From SpSt-501 sp037481615 (GTDB lineage: Bacteria > Desulfobacterota > Desulfobacteria > Desulfobacterales > SpSt-501), in assembly GCA_037481615.1 (NCBI GenBank), contig JBBFLI010000012.1: a stretch of DNA of 64,000 nucleotides; one strand, given 5' to 3'. Below are positions 15,591 through 23,463 of the stretch, piece by piece. The position numbers and the translations under genes were made by a program. Numbering within the stretch: the stretch's first letter is position 1; the number at the start of each line of letters is the position of its first letter. The notes beneath the pieces are model-generated. The model saw only the letters and a program-made list of their open reading frames with translations, did no database searches and had not been told where the DNA came from.

Positions 15591-16859
15591 ATGAACACGA
15601 TTCTGAGGAAACGGGCATGGGCGATTCCGGCCGTCTGCCTGCTCGCGGCCCTGCTGGGCGCCGGCGCGGCCGCCGCCGCCGAAACCGTCAAGATCGGGGT
15701 GATGTTTTCGACGACCGGCGCCGGCGCGGTCATCGGCGTCGGGCAGATGCAGGGAGCCGCCCTGGCCATCGCCGAGGTCAACCAGGCCGGCGGAGTCAAG
15801 ATCGGCGGGAAGAAGATGAAGCTCGAAGGCGTCTTCCGCGACGACGAGACCAACCCGCAGGTCGCCGTCGGACGCTTCAAGGAAATCGTCAAGGATCAGG
15901 GCGCCACGGCCGTCGTGGGCGGCACCTTCGGCAACATCTCCATGGCCCTGAACGAGGAGGCGAAAAAGGCGAACGCCTTCTTCATGGCGACGAACGGGGT
16001 CCCCGAAGGCTTCTTCCGGAAGGGCACGCGCGGGCCCGCCTCCTTCTGCATCGTCGCCGCGGCGGAATGGGCCGGCCGCGGGGCGGCGGCCTACATGGCC
16101 GACCAGATGAAGGCCAAGCGCATCGCCTGCTTCATGCCCGACTACGCAATCGGCAAGGGGACGATGAAGGGCTTCGAGGAGGTCATCCGCGAACGGCCGG
16201 GCGTGCAGTACACGACCGTCTGGCACCCGGTCCAGAGCCCGGACATGACGAGCTACCTGATCAAGGCGCTCGAGTTCAACCCCGACGTCCTCTTCATCGG
16301 CTCCTGGGGCGGGGACGCGGTGAACGCGCTCAAACAGGCGCTGGAGACGGGCGCCGCGCGCAAGGCGCCGCTGTTCCACTTCTGGCTGATGAACGCCTTT
16401 GCGACCGGCATTCCGGCGAACGCCATGCAGGGGGTGAAGGGCCAGATGTTCTGGTACCACGACATGCGCGGCTTCCCGGACGCCGAGGTCGTCGCCGCGA
16501 GCGAGGCCTTCGTCAACCGCTGGATGAACGCGCAGAAAGAGCCGCCGGACCCCTACGCCATGAGCACCTACTACGGGGTCAAAGAGACCGTGCGCGCCAT
16601 GGAGCTCGCGCAGTCGACCGATCCCAAGAAGATGGCCGCCGCCCTGCTCGCCCACCCCGACTGGAAGGGCGCCAAGGGGCCGGCGAAATGGCGCGAGGAC
16701 GGGGCCTGCATCTACCGCTACTCCACTTGGATCGTGGAGGGCAAGGGCGAGGCCGAACGCACGGATACGCGGTACCCCGCGAAATTCGACTACGCCCGGG
16801 TCATCGATGTGTACGCCGGGGACGCCTTCGTGCCTTCGCTGAAGGACCTCGGGTACTGA
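15591..16859 (+). CDS. LIV-type ABC importer, substrate-binding protein
   Basis: 422 residues. A Sec signal peptide (about 1-29, ending AAAAA) precedes a type I periplasmic-binding fold that starts ETVKIGVMFSTTGAGAVIG. GVMFSTTG, AVVGGTFGNISMA and the C-terminal ADRTDTRYP-like stretch fit the branched-chain amino-acid/amide binding family. The ligand is probably not a simple amino acid: such proteins in anaerobes also bind aromatic or aliphatic carboxylates. It is followed by a strong hairpin (16868-16912) and then ATPases and permeases of the same importer. Confidence 0.88.
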   Translation: MNTILRKRAWAIPAVCLLAALLGAGAAAAAETVKIGVMFSTTGAGAVIGVGQMQGAALAIAEVNQAGGVKIGGKKMKLEGVFRDDETNPQVAVGRFKEIVKDQGATAVVGGTFGNISMALNEEAKKANAFFMATNGVPEGFFRKGTRGPASFCIVAAAEWAGRGAAAYMADQMKAKRIACFMPDYAIGKGTMKGFEEVIRERPGVQYTTVWHPVQSPDMTSYLIKALEFNPDVLFIGSWGGDAVNALKQALETGAARKAPLFHFWLMNAFATGIPANAMQGVKGQMFWYHDMRGFPDAEVVAASEAFVNRWMNAQKEPPDPYAMSTYYGVKETVRAMELAQSTDPKKMAAALLAHPDWKGAKGPAKWREDGACIYRYSTWIVEGKGEAERTDTRYPAKFDYARVIDVYAGDAFVPSLKDLGY

Positions 16860-16867
16860 CCCCTGCC

Positions 16868-16912
16868 GCCGCGGGGCCGGAAGCGCTCCTCCGGCTTGCC
16901 GGGCCCCGCGGC
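16868..16912 (+). repeat. Intercistronic hairpin after the LIV binding-protein gene
   Basis: A perfect 11-base inverted repeat (16868-16878 with 16902-16912) begins 9 bases after the stop codon. No T-run follows, so it is more likely an mRNA-stabilising or attenuating hairpin than a full terminator. Confidence 0.6.
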
Positions 16913-16940
16913 GCCTCCCGCCTCGGCTGGAGTCCGGAGC

Positions 16941-17705
16941 ATGGCTGACCTGATCGCCACCTCGGCGTTGACCAAACGCTTCAACGGCCTGACCGCCGTC
17001 CACGAGGTCGATTTCCACGTCCGCGAAAGCCAGACCACCGGCGTCATCGGGCCGAACGGCTCCGGCAAGACCACGCTCTTCAATCTGCTCTCCGGCTTCT
17101 TCCCGCCCTCCGCGGGGGAAATCCGCTTTCGCGGGGAGCCGATCACCCTTCTTCCGCCGCACCGCCGCGTCGCTCTCGGCATCGCCCGGACCTTCCAGCT
17201 CGTCTCGGTGTTCTCCTCCCTCACCGTTTGGGAAAACGCGGTCCTCGCCGTCCTGCGCTTTCAGCCGGGGGGAACCGCGCCCGGGCGCTTTTTCCTCCGC
17301 TCGGCGCGGCGGCCCGCGGTGCTCGAGCGCTGCGCCGAGGCGCTCGAGCGGGTGGGGCTCGCGGCCCAGGCGAACCTTCCGGTCGCCGAGCTCTCCTACG
17401 GCGACAAACGCATGCTCGAGATCGGGATCACGCTTGCGCTGCAGCCCCGGTTGCTGCTCCTCGACGAGCCGCTGGCCGGCCTGAGCGACCACGAAATCGC
17501 GCGCGTCGTGGAATTGATCGGGGAGATCCGCCGCCGGTTCACCGTGGTGATCATCGAGCACAAGATCTCGAAAATCCTCGAGCTCGTCGAACGCCTGAGC
17601 GTCATGAACGAAGGCCGCCTGATCTGCGAGGGCAGCCCTTCCGAAGTCCTCTCCGACCCCCGGGTCCGGGAGTGCTACTGGGGAAAGGAGGCGCCCGCGT
17701 GCTAG
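16941..17705 (+). CDS. livG: LIV-type ABC importer ATPase (LivG-like)
   Basis: 254 residues. Walker A GPNGSGKTT near residue 36, LivG-type signature LSYGDKRMLEIG and Walker B LLLLDEPLAGLS, followed by the switch His in IEHKISK. GIARTFQLVSVFSSLTVWENA is the Q-loop region typical of LivG. It energises uptake with LivF. ATG at 16941 follows GGAG. Its end overlaps the next gene by 7 bases, as in a coupled transporter operon. Confidence 0.92.
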   Translation: MADLIATSALTKRFNGLTAVHEVDFHVRESQTTGVIGPNGSGKTTLFNLLSGFFPPSAGEIRFRGEPITLLPPHRRVALGIARTFQLVSVFSSLTVWENAVLAVLRFQPGGTAPGRFFLRSARRPAVLERCAEALERVGLAAQANLPVAELSYGDKRMLEIGITLALQPRLLLLDEPLAGLSDHEIARVVELIGEIRRRFTVVIIEHKISKILELVERLSVMNEGRLICEGSPSEVLSDPRVRECYWGKEAPAC

Positions 17706-18388
17706 AGGTCGCCCGCCTCGATGCCGGCTACGGCCCGGCCCGCGTGCTGCACGACGTCCGCCTCGCCGTCCGGCCGGGGGAGATGGTCTTCGTCGTCGGC
17801 CGCAACGGGGCCGGCAAGACGACGCTGCTCAAGACGATCGCCGGCCTGCTCCCCCCGACGGCGGGGGAGATCCGCTTCGAAGGCCGCCTCGTCGCCGGCC
17901 TTCCCCCGGAGCGGCGGGCCCGCATGGGGTTCCGCTACGTCAACCAGGAGAAGCGGGTCTTCAGCCGCCTCTCCGTGCGCTCGAACATCGAACTCGCCGC
18001 CCGCGGCGCCGGCGTTTCGTTCGAGTCCGCCTGGAGCCGTGCGGTCGCGCTCTACCCCAAGCTGGACGAGTTCCGCGAGCTTCCGGCGGGGCGCCTCTCC
18101 GGGGGCCAGCGCGAGATCCTGCTGATCGGGCGCGCGCTCGCCGGGCAGCCGCGGCTGCTCCTGATCGACGAGCCGACCGAGGGGCTGGCCGCGATCGTGA
18201 TCGAGGACATCCTGCGCATCCTCGAGTGCATGCGCCAGAGCGTCTCCGCGATCATCGTCGAGCAGAACCTCACGGTCGTCCGGCGCCTGGCGGACCGGAT
18301 TTACGTGATGAAAGAGGGGCGCATCGTCCACGAGATCGCCGACCCGCGGCAGCTCGCCGGTTCGGAACAACTGGAGTGTTTCCTGTGA
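17699..18388 (+). CDS. livF: LIV-type ABC importer ATPase (LivF-like)
   Basis: 229 residues from a GTG at 17699 that overlaps the end of livG and has AAAGGAGG 7 bases upstream. Walker A GRNGAGKTT, signature LSGGQREILLIGRAL, Walker B LLLIDEPTEGLA, and VEQN after it, which is typical of LivF (its switch His replaced in the usual LivF manner). YVNQEKRVFSRLSVRSNIE is the Q-loop region. It pairs with LivG on the cytosolic face of the permeases. Its TGA is embedded in the GTGA start of the next gene. Confidence 0.92.
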   Translation: MLEVARLDAGYGPARVLHDVRLAVRPGEMVFVVGRNGAGKTTLLKTIAGLLPPTAGEIRFEGRLVAGLPPERRARMGFRYVNQEKRVFSRLSVRSNIELAARGAGVSFESAWSRAVALYPKLDEFRELPAGRLSGGQREILLIGRALAGQPRLLLIDEPTEGLAAIVIEDILRILECMRQSVSAIIVEQNLTVVRRLADRIYVMKEGRIVHEIADPRQLAGSEQLECFL

Positions 18389-19407
18389 ATTCCCGCGCGC
18401 CGTGCCCCGGCTTTTCCGTCCCCCCCGCCCCCCGGGGCGGTCTCGTCGGCGAGCTCGCTCTCATCGCCGCCGGCCTGGTCCTGCTCTCCTTCGTGATCCG
18501 GATCCACTGGATGGCCGATTTCGCCGTCTTTTTCATTCTCGTGCTGAGCTTCGACCTGCTCTACGGGTACATGGGGCATCTCAGCTTCGGGCACATGCTC
18601 TATTTCGGCGCCGGCGCCTACGGCGCCGCCCTCTGGCTCGTCTACGGCAACGCGAGCGCCCTGCTCGCGCTCGGGGTCGGCATCGCCGCGGCGGCCGGGA
18701 TGGCGGCGATCCTCGGCGGGATCGTGCTGCGCACCCACGGGGCCTCGTTCGCCCTGATCAACATGGCCTTCAACGAGATCGGCCATTTCCTGGTTCAGTC
18801 ACCGCTCGCCGCCTACACCCTGGGGGAAGACGGCCTGAGCTGCACCGCCGACCCCCTCTTCGGCTTCATTTCCCTCTACGAGGACCGCTGGGCGTTCGCC
18901 TTCTCGGCCGCCGTGCTGCTGGCCGTGTTCGCCCTGCTGCGGGTCCTCACGCGATCGCCCTTCGGCCTCCTCGTCCGCTCCATCCGCGAAAACGAATCGC
19001 GGGTGCAATTTCTCGGCTACGACACCTTCCGCTTCAAGTGGATCACCTTCGTGATCGCCTCCACGATCGCCGCCCTGGCCGGGGCGCTCTTCACCCTGAT
19101 CCAGGGGTTCGTCAGCCCCCGGGTCATCAGCCCCTTCGGCAACGTGGACGTGATCTTCGCCGTCTTGATCGGGGGGGCGGGGTACCTGGGCGGCGCCCTG
19201 ATCGGGGCCGCCGTGTTCCTGGCGATCAAGAACTTCCTGCCGGTGATGATCCCCGAGCTTTCCCGGTGGCTCGAGGTGAAGCTGCCCCAGTGGGAGCTGT
19301 GGCTGGGGATCGTGCTGCTCGTGATCGTCTTCTCCCTGCGCGGCGGCATCGTCGGCACGCTGCGCGCCCGGTTGCGGAAACCCCGGGCGGTGGAGGCCGG
19401 TGCATGA
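18385..19407 (+). CDS. livM: LIV-type ABC importer permease (LivM-like)
   Basis: 340 residues starting at a GTG that shares a GTGA with the livF stop; CTGGAG is the ribosome-binding site. About eight to ten membrane segments. The LivM hallmarks are present: DLLYGYMGHLSFGHMLYFGAGAY near 60-80 and the ATPase-contact region TRSPFGLLVRSIRENESRVQFLGYD near 190-215. Forms the channel together with LivH. The order binding protein, G, F, M, H is a reshuffle of the usual H, M, G, F order. Confidence 0.92.
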   Translation: MNSRAPCPGFSVPPAPRGGLVGELALIAAGLVLLSFVIRIHWMADFAVFFILVLSFDLLYGYMGHLSFGHMLYFGAGAYGAALWLVYGNASALLALGVGIAAAAGMAAILGGIVLRTHGASFALINMAFNEIGHFLVQSPLAAYTLGEDGLSCTADPLFGFISLYEDRWAFAFSAAVLLAVFALLRVLTRSPFGLLVRSIRENESRVQFLGYDTFRFKWITFVIASTIAALAGALFTLIQGFVSPRVISPFGNVDVIFAVLIGGAGYLGGALIGAAVFLAIKNFLPVMIPELSRWLEVKLPQWELWLGIVLLVIVFSLRGGIVGTLRARLRKPRAVEAGA

Positions 19408-20240
19408 TCCAGACCGTCGTCTACGGCCTGACGATCGGGGCCATCCTCTACTTCTTCTCGGTCGGGCTGGCCCTGACCTTCGGCACGATGCACATCATCA
19501 ACTTCGCCCACGGGATGGTCTACACCCTGGGGGTCTATCTCTTCATCACCTTCCTGCAGGCGTTCGGGCAGTCTTTCCCGGCGGCGCTCGCGGCGAGCCT
19601 GCTCGCCATGCTGCCGGTCGCCTGGGTCATCGAGCGCTTCGTGATCCGCCGCCTGTACGGCGAAAGCCTCGACTACGCCATCATCGCGACCTACGGCGTG
19701 CTGCTCATCGGAACCGATGCGATCAAGATGGTCTGGGGGACGACCCCCTACCCCGTGAACGACCCGATCGGGGTCGCCGTGCCGCTCGCCGGCATGGATC
19801 TCCCGCTCTACCGCATCGCGATCGTGCTGAGCGCCTTCGCCCTCTACGTGGCGCTGCGCGCCTTCTTCCGGCGCTCCCTCGTCGGCCGGGTGGTGGTCGC
19901 CGCCCTGGAGGACGCCGACGGCGTCCGCTGCCTGGGGATCGACGTGAACCGCCACTTCAGCATCGTCTTCGTCCTCGGCAGCGCGCTCGCCGTGCTCGGC
20001 GGCATCCTCTACGCCCCGATCTCGACGGCCGATCCCTACATGGGCTTTCACATCCTGCTGCTCGCCTTCGCCGTCGTCATCGTGGGCGGCATGGGCAACC
20101 TGAACGGAACGTTTCTCGCCGCGCTGGCGCTCGGGATGGTCATGGCCGTCACCGGCCGTTACTGGTCCCAGGCGGCGAACGCCATGGTCTTCGCCGTCAT
20201 GGCGCTCGTGATCCTGCTGCGGCCGAGGGAGGCACACTGA
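19404..20240 (+). CDS. livH: LIV-type ABC importer permease (LivH-like)
   Basis: 278 residues, about eight membrane segments. LivH motifs: GAILYFFSVGLALTFGTMHI then NFAHGMVYTLGVY near the N terminus, and FFRRSLVGRVVVAALEDADG, the EAA-like loop for the ATPase. FAVVIVGGMGNLNGTFLAA near the C terminus is conserved. An ATGA overlap links it to livM. It completes a five-gene importer placed in the middle of an oxidation pathway, so the transported ligand is probably the pathway's substrate. Confidence 0.92.
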   Translation: MIQTVVYGLTIGAILYFFSVGLALTFGTMHIINFAHGMVYTLGVYLFITFLQAFGQSFPAALAASLLAMLPVAWVIERFVIRRLYGESLDYAIIATYGVLLIGTDAIKMVWGTTPYPVNDPIGVAVPLAGMDLPLYRIAIVLSAFALYVALRAFFRRSLVGRVVVAALEDADGVRCLGIDVNRHFSIVFVLGSALAVLGGILYAPISTADPYMGFHILLLAFAVVIVGGMGNLNGTFLAALALGMVMAVTGRYWSQAANAMVFAVMALVILLRPREAH

Positions 20241-20319
20241 AACGACGAAGGCGCCGACCCTTCGGACGGGGGGCGCCGGGGTTCGCCAACCGCTTCAACC
20301 CGAGGGGAGGAAAAGGACC

Positions 20320-22194
20320 ATGAAAGGGGTGTGGAACAGAATTCTCCGAATCGACCTCACGGAAAAGAAGACCGCTTCCCAGTCGGTGCCCGACCCGGTC
20401 TACGAGTACTTCCTCGGCGGGGAGGGGCTGGCCGCCTGGGTGCTCTGGAAGGAATGCCCGCGGGGGGTGACGGCCTTCGACCCGGCCAACCGCCTGACGC
20501 TCGCCGTCGGGCCGATGCAGGGCATCCGGCAGAGCGGCGCCGCCAAGTGGGCCGTGGGGGGGATCTCGCCGTCGATCCAGATGAACGCCGGGTCGGCGAT
20601 CACGCACGCCTTCGGAATCGAGATGAAACAGGCGGGCGTCGACGCGGTCGTGATCCACGGCCGGGCGGAAAAACCGGTCTACATCGTGATCGACGACGAC
20701 CGGGTGCGGATCAAGGATGCCTCGCGGCTCTGGGGGCTCGACGCCTACGAGGCGCAGGATGCGATCCAGGAAAAGGAAGGCGACGCCTTCGAGGTGATCA
20801 CGACCGGGCAGGCGGGCGAGCGGCTCGTGCGCTTCGCGAACATCCAGACGGCGAAGAAATCTTACGCCGGCCGCTGCGGCTTCGGCGCGGTGATGGGCTC
20901 GAAGCTCCTCAAGGGCGTCGCCGTGCGCGGCACCCAGAAATGCCCGCTTCACGACCCGGCCGGAAACGACGCCCTGAACAAGGCGATCAACCGCCGGCTC
21001 GCCGAGGTCGACGCCTCCAAGCCCGAGGAGTTCCGCATCTCCTGGCTGGGCACCGCCATGGCGACCGCGCTCTTCGCCCCCCAGGGCAATCTGCCCATCA
21101 AGAACTACCGCCTCGGGACCTTCCCCGAGGGGGTCGCGAAGCTGGGGGGCCGGCCCTACGTGGAGACGCTGAACGCCAAGCCCTGGCCCTGCAAGTACTG
21201 CGTCATCAAGTGCCACAACAAGTGCGAGGTGAAGAGCGGACCCTACGCCTACAAGGGCAAGGGGCCCGAGTACGAGTCCTTCGCCATGATGGGCTTCAAC
21301 CTGATGATCGACGACCAGGCCGCGGTCGCCTACGCGGGCGAACTCGCCAACCGCTACTCGATGGACACCATCTCGCTCGGCGCGGTCCTCGCCTGGGCGT
21401 TCGAGTGCTACGAGAAGGGGCTCCTCACCCGCGAGGACACCTACGGCATCGAGCTCACCTGGGGCAACGCCCAGGCGCTGGTCGAGATGACGCGCAAGAT
21501 CGGCGAGCGCGCGCCGGGCCTGGGCTATCTCCTCGGCGAGGGCTGCAAGATCGCCTCCGAGCGCATCGGTCAGGGGTCCGAGGAGTGGGCCGTGCAGATG
21601 AAGGGCCAGGAAATCGCCGCCCACAACTGGCGCGCGCAGTACATCTCCGCCCTCAACTACTGCACCGGGGTGGCCTCCGGCCCGAACCACGAGCGCGGCA
21701 ACTCGCAGCACATCTGGGTCGGACACCGCTATCTCCCCGAGTGGGGGATCGACCACGTGGAGAACGAGGAGCGCTGGTCCTGGGACAAGGCGGCCGAGCG
21801 CAACGCCAAGTTCCACGACTATTGCAACGTGATCAACTCCGCCGTGCACTGCAAGTTCCAGGAGTTCGCCGGCTACACGCTGACCGACCTGCTGCAGACG
21901 ATCAACACCTGCACCGGCCTCGGCTGGGCCCAGGAAGACCTGCAGCGCTGCGGCGACCGCATCACCAACCTGCAGAAACTCCTGAACATGCGCTACGGCT
22001 GGAAGCGGGAAGACGACTTCCGCTACCCCAAGCGCTTCCTGGAGCCGGTGAGCGACGGGGTCGCGGCCGGCCGGATCCCGATCGGCCTCGAGCAGGCGAT
22101 CGTGGACTACTACCGCTACCGCGGCTGGGACGACGAGGGGCGGCCCACGCCGCAGAAGCTGCGCGAGCTCGGCCTGGAGACCATCCCGGGGTGA
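20320..22194 (+). CDS. Tungsten-type aldehyde:ferredoxin oxidoreductase family enzyme
   Basis: 624 residues, full length for the family. The N-terminal domain (1-210) has the pterin-binding stretches GEGLAAW, SGAAKWAVGGISPSIQMNAGSAITH and FANIQTAKKSYAGRCGFGAVMGSKLLK. The 4Fe-4S cysteines are Cys291, Cys294 and Cys298 in CKYCVIKC, with the fourth probably Cys511 (Cys502 is the alternative). Such enzymes oxidise aldehydes to acids, or reduce acids, with ferredoxin and a bis-pterin tungsten cofactor. AGGGGAGGAAAAGG precedes the ATG. A MoaD-like gene lies next, as expected for cofactor supply. Substrate unknown. Confidence 0.9.
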   Translation: MKGVWNRILRIDLTEKKTASQSVPDPVYEYFLGGEGLAAWVLWKECPRGVTAFDPANRLTLAVGPMQGIRQSGAAKWAVGGISPSIQMNAGSAITHAFGIEMKQAGVDAVVIHGRAEKPVYIVIDDDRVRIKDASRLWGLDAYEAQDAIQEKEGDAFEVITTGQAGERLVRFANIQTAKKSYAGRCGFGAVMGSKLLKGVAVRGTQKCPLHDPAGNDALNKAINRRLAEVDASKPEEFRISWLGTAMATALFAPQGNLPIKNYRLGTFPEGVAKLGGRPYVETLNAKPWPCKYCVIKCHNKCEVKSGPYAYKGKGPEYESFAMMGFNLMIDDQAAVAYAGELANRYSMDTISLGAVLAWAFECYEKGLLTREDTYGIELTWGNAQALVEMTRKIGERAPGLGYLLGEGCKIASERIGQGSEEWAVQMKGQEIAAHNWRAQYISALNYCTGVASGPNHERGNSQHIWVGHRYLPEWGIDHVENEERWSWDKAAERNAKFHDYCNVINSAVHCKFQEFAGYTLTDLLQTINTCTGLGWAQEDLQRCGDRITNLQKLLNMRYGWKREDDFRYPKRFLEPVSDGVAAGRIPIGLEQAIVDYYRYRGWDDEGRPTPQKLRELGLETIPG

Positions 22195-22301
22195 CCGGGA
22201 AGGCCCCGGGCGGGCCGGTTTTACCGGGAAACGGCGCGGGCGGCTTGCGGGGGCCTCTCCCCGGAGCCGCCGCGCGCCCGGAAGAGCACCGGGGGTCCCC
22301 G

Positions 22302-22547
22302 ATGAAGATCACGGTCAACGGCAAACCCGAGGAGGTGGCGCCCGGGACGCGGCTGCGGGCCCTGGTCGACCGCCTGGAGGAGCGGGTGCGCCGCGATCCA
22401 ATGATCATCGCCCTGATCGAGAAAACGGGCAAGAGCCAAATGCTCTACATCCTCAACGGGGAAGTCGTCCGCGCCGAAGAGATCGACCGGATCGAGCTGC
22501 GCGAGGGCGACGACCTGCGTTACGTCCACCCCTTCTTCGGCGGGTGA
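22302..22547 (+). CDS. MoaD/ThiS-family sulfur carrier
   Basis: 81 residues with a ubiquitin-like fold pattern and the obligatory C-terminal Gly-Gly (HPFFGG), which is adenylated and thiocarboxylated to donate sulfur. Its place after an aldehyde:ferredoxin oxidoreductase matches many anaerobes, in which such genes make the pterin dithiolene for that enzyme. The gene is longer at the middle (a charged RRDPMIIALIEKTGKSQ insert) than E. coli MoaD. It starts 107 bases after the oxidoreductase stop; the ribosome-binding site is weak (GGGGGTCCCCG). Confidence 0.82.
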   Translation: MKITVNGKPEEVAPGTRLRALVDRLEERVRRDPMIIALIEKTGKSQMLYILNGEVVRAEEIDRIELREGDDLRYVHPFFGG

Positions 22548-22589
22548 GGCGGAAACCGGAAGCGGAAACGACACCACGGAGGCGGCGGC

Positions 22590-23447
22590 ATGGGTTCGAA
22601 GAAGAAGCAGATCCACGATTTCTACCGCATGAAACGCGAGGGCGAGAAGATCACCTTTCTCACCGCCTACGATTACCCCACGGCCCAGTTCGCCGAGGCG
22701 GCCGGCCTGGACATGCTCCTCGTCGGCGACTCCCTCGGCATGTGCGTCTACGGTTATCCCGGGACGGTGCCGGTCGTGATGGACCAGTGCATCCGCCACG
22801 CCGAGGCGGTGCGCCGGGGGGCGCCGAACACCTTCATCGTGGGCGACATGCCTTTTCTCTCCTACCAGACCTCGATCGAAAAAGCGGTCGAGAACGCCGG
22901 CCGATTCTTGAAAGAGGCCGGCTGCGATGCGATCAAGCTGGAGGGGGGGGTCCGCGTCGCCCCGCAGATCCAGGCGATCGTGGACGCGGGGATCCTGGTC
23001 ATGGGCCACATCGGGCTCACGCCGCAGAGTTCGGGGCAGCTCGGGGGGCACAAGGCCCAGGGCCGCACCCTCGAATCGGCCCGACGGGTCGTCGAGGACG
23101 CGCTCGCCGTCCAGCAGGCGGGGGCGCAGATGATTCTGCTCGAGGCGATTCCGCCGGAGGTCGCCGCCTACATCGCCCGCACGCTTGCGATCCCCGCCCT
23201 CTCGATCGGCGCGGGTCCCGACTGCGACGGACAGCTGCTGATCGTCTCGGACATGATCGGCCAGTTCCAGGCCTTCACCCCGAAATTCGTCAAACGCTAC
23301 TGCAACGTCGCGGAAATCGTCACCGAGGCGATGAAGGCCTATGTGGCCGACGTCCGCGCGAAGCGCTTCCCGGCGGAAGAGCACGGCTACCGCATGCTGC
23401 CGGGAGAACTCGAAAAATTCCAGGCCGCCTACGAATCGGCGGCCTGA
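22590..23447 (+). CDS. 3-methyl-2-oxobutanoate hydroxymethyltransferase family (PanB-like)
   Basis: 285 residues, slightly longer than PanB of E. coli. All ligands and catalytic residues known for PanB are kept: Asp47 (VGDSLGM), Asp86 (VGDMPF), Glu118 (KLEGG) and Glu185 (LLEAIPPE). The family transfers a formaldehyde unit from methylene-tetrahydrofolate to 2-oxoisovalerate (or removes it), on the way to pantothenate. No panC, panD or panE is near; instead it lies inside a catabolic cluster, so it may act on another 2-oxoacid. GGAGGCGGC precedes the ATG; 16 bases separate it from the next gene. Confidence 0.85.
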   Translation: MGSKKKQIHDFYRMKREGEKITFLTAYDYPTAQFAEAAGLDMLLVGDSLGMCVYGYPGTVPVVMDQCIRHAEAVRRGAPNTFIVGDMPFLSYQTSIEKAVENAGRFLKEAGCDAIKLEGGVRVAPQIQAIVDAGILVMGHIGLTPQSSGQLGGHKAQGRTLESARRVVEDALAVQQAGAQMILLEAIPPEVAAYIARTLAIPALSIGAGPDCDGQLLIVSDMIGQFQAFTPKFVKRYCNVAEIVTEAMKAYVADVRAKRFPAEEHGYRMLPGELEKFQAAYESAA

Positions 23448-23463
23448 GGGAGGAGGCCATTCC

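Noticed and set aside
15507..17561. Long antisense frame opposite the LIV binding-protein and ATPase genes
   Set aside because: Arg/Gly/Glu-rich composition with no domain, no ribosome-binding site, and it mirrors well-identified genes.
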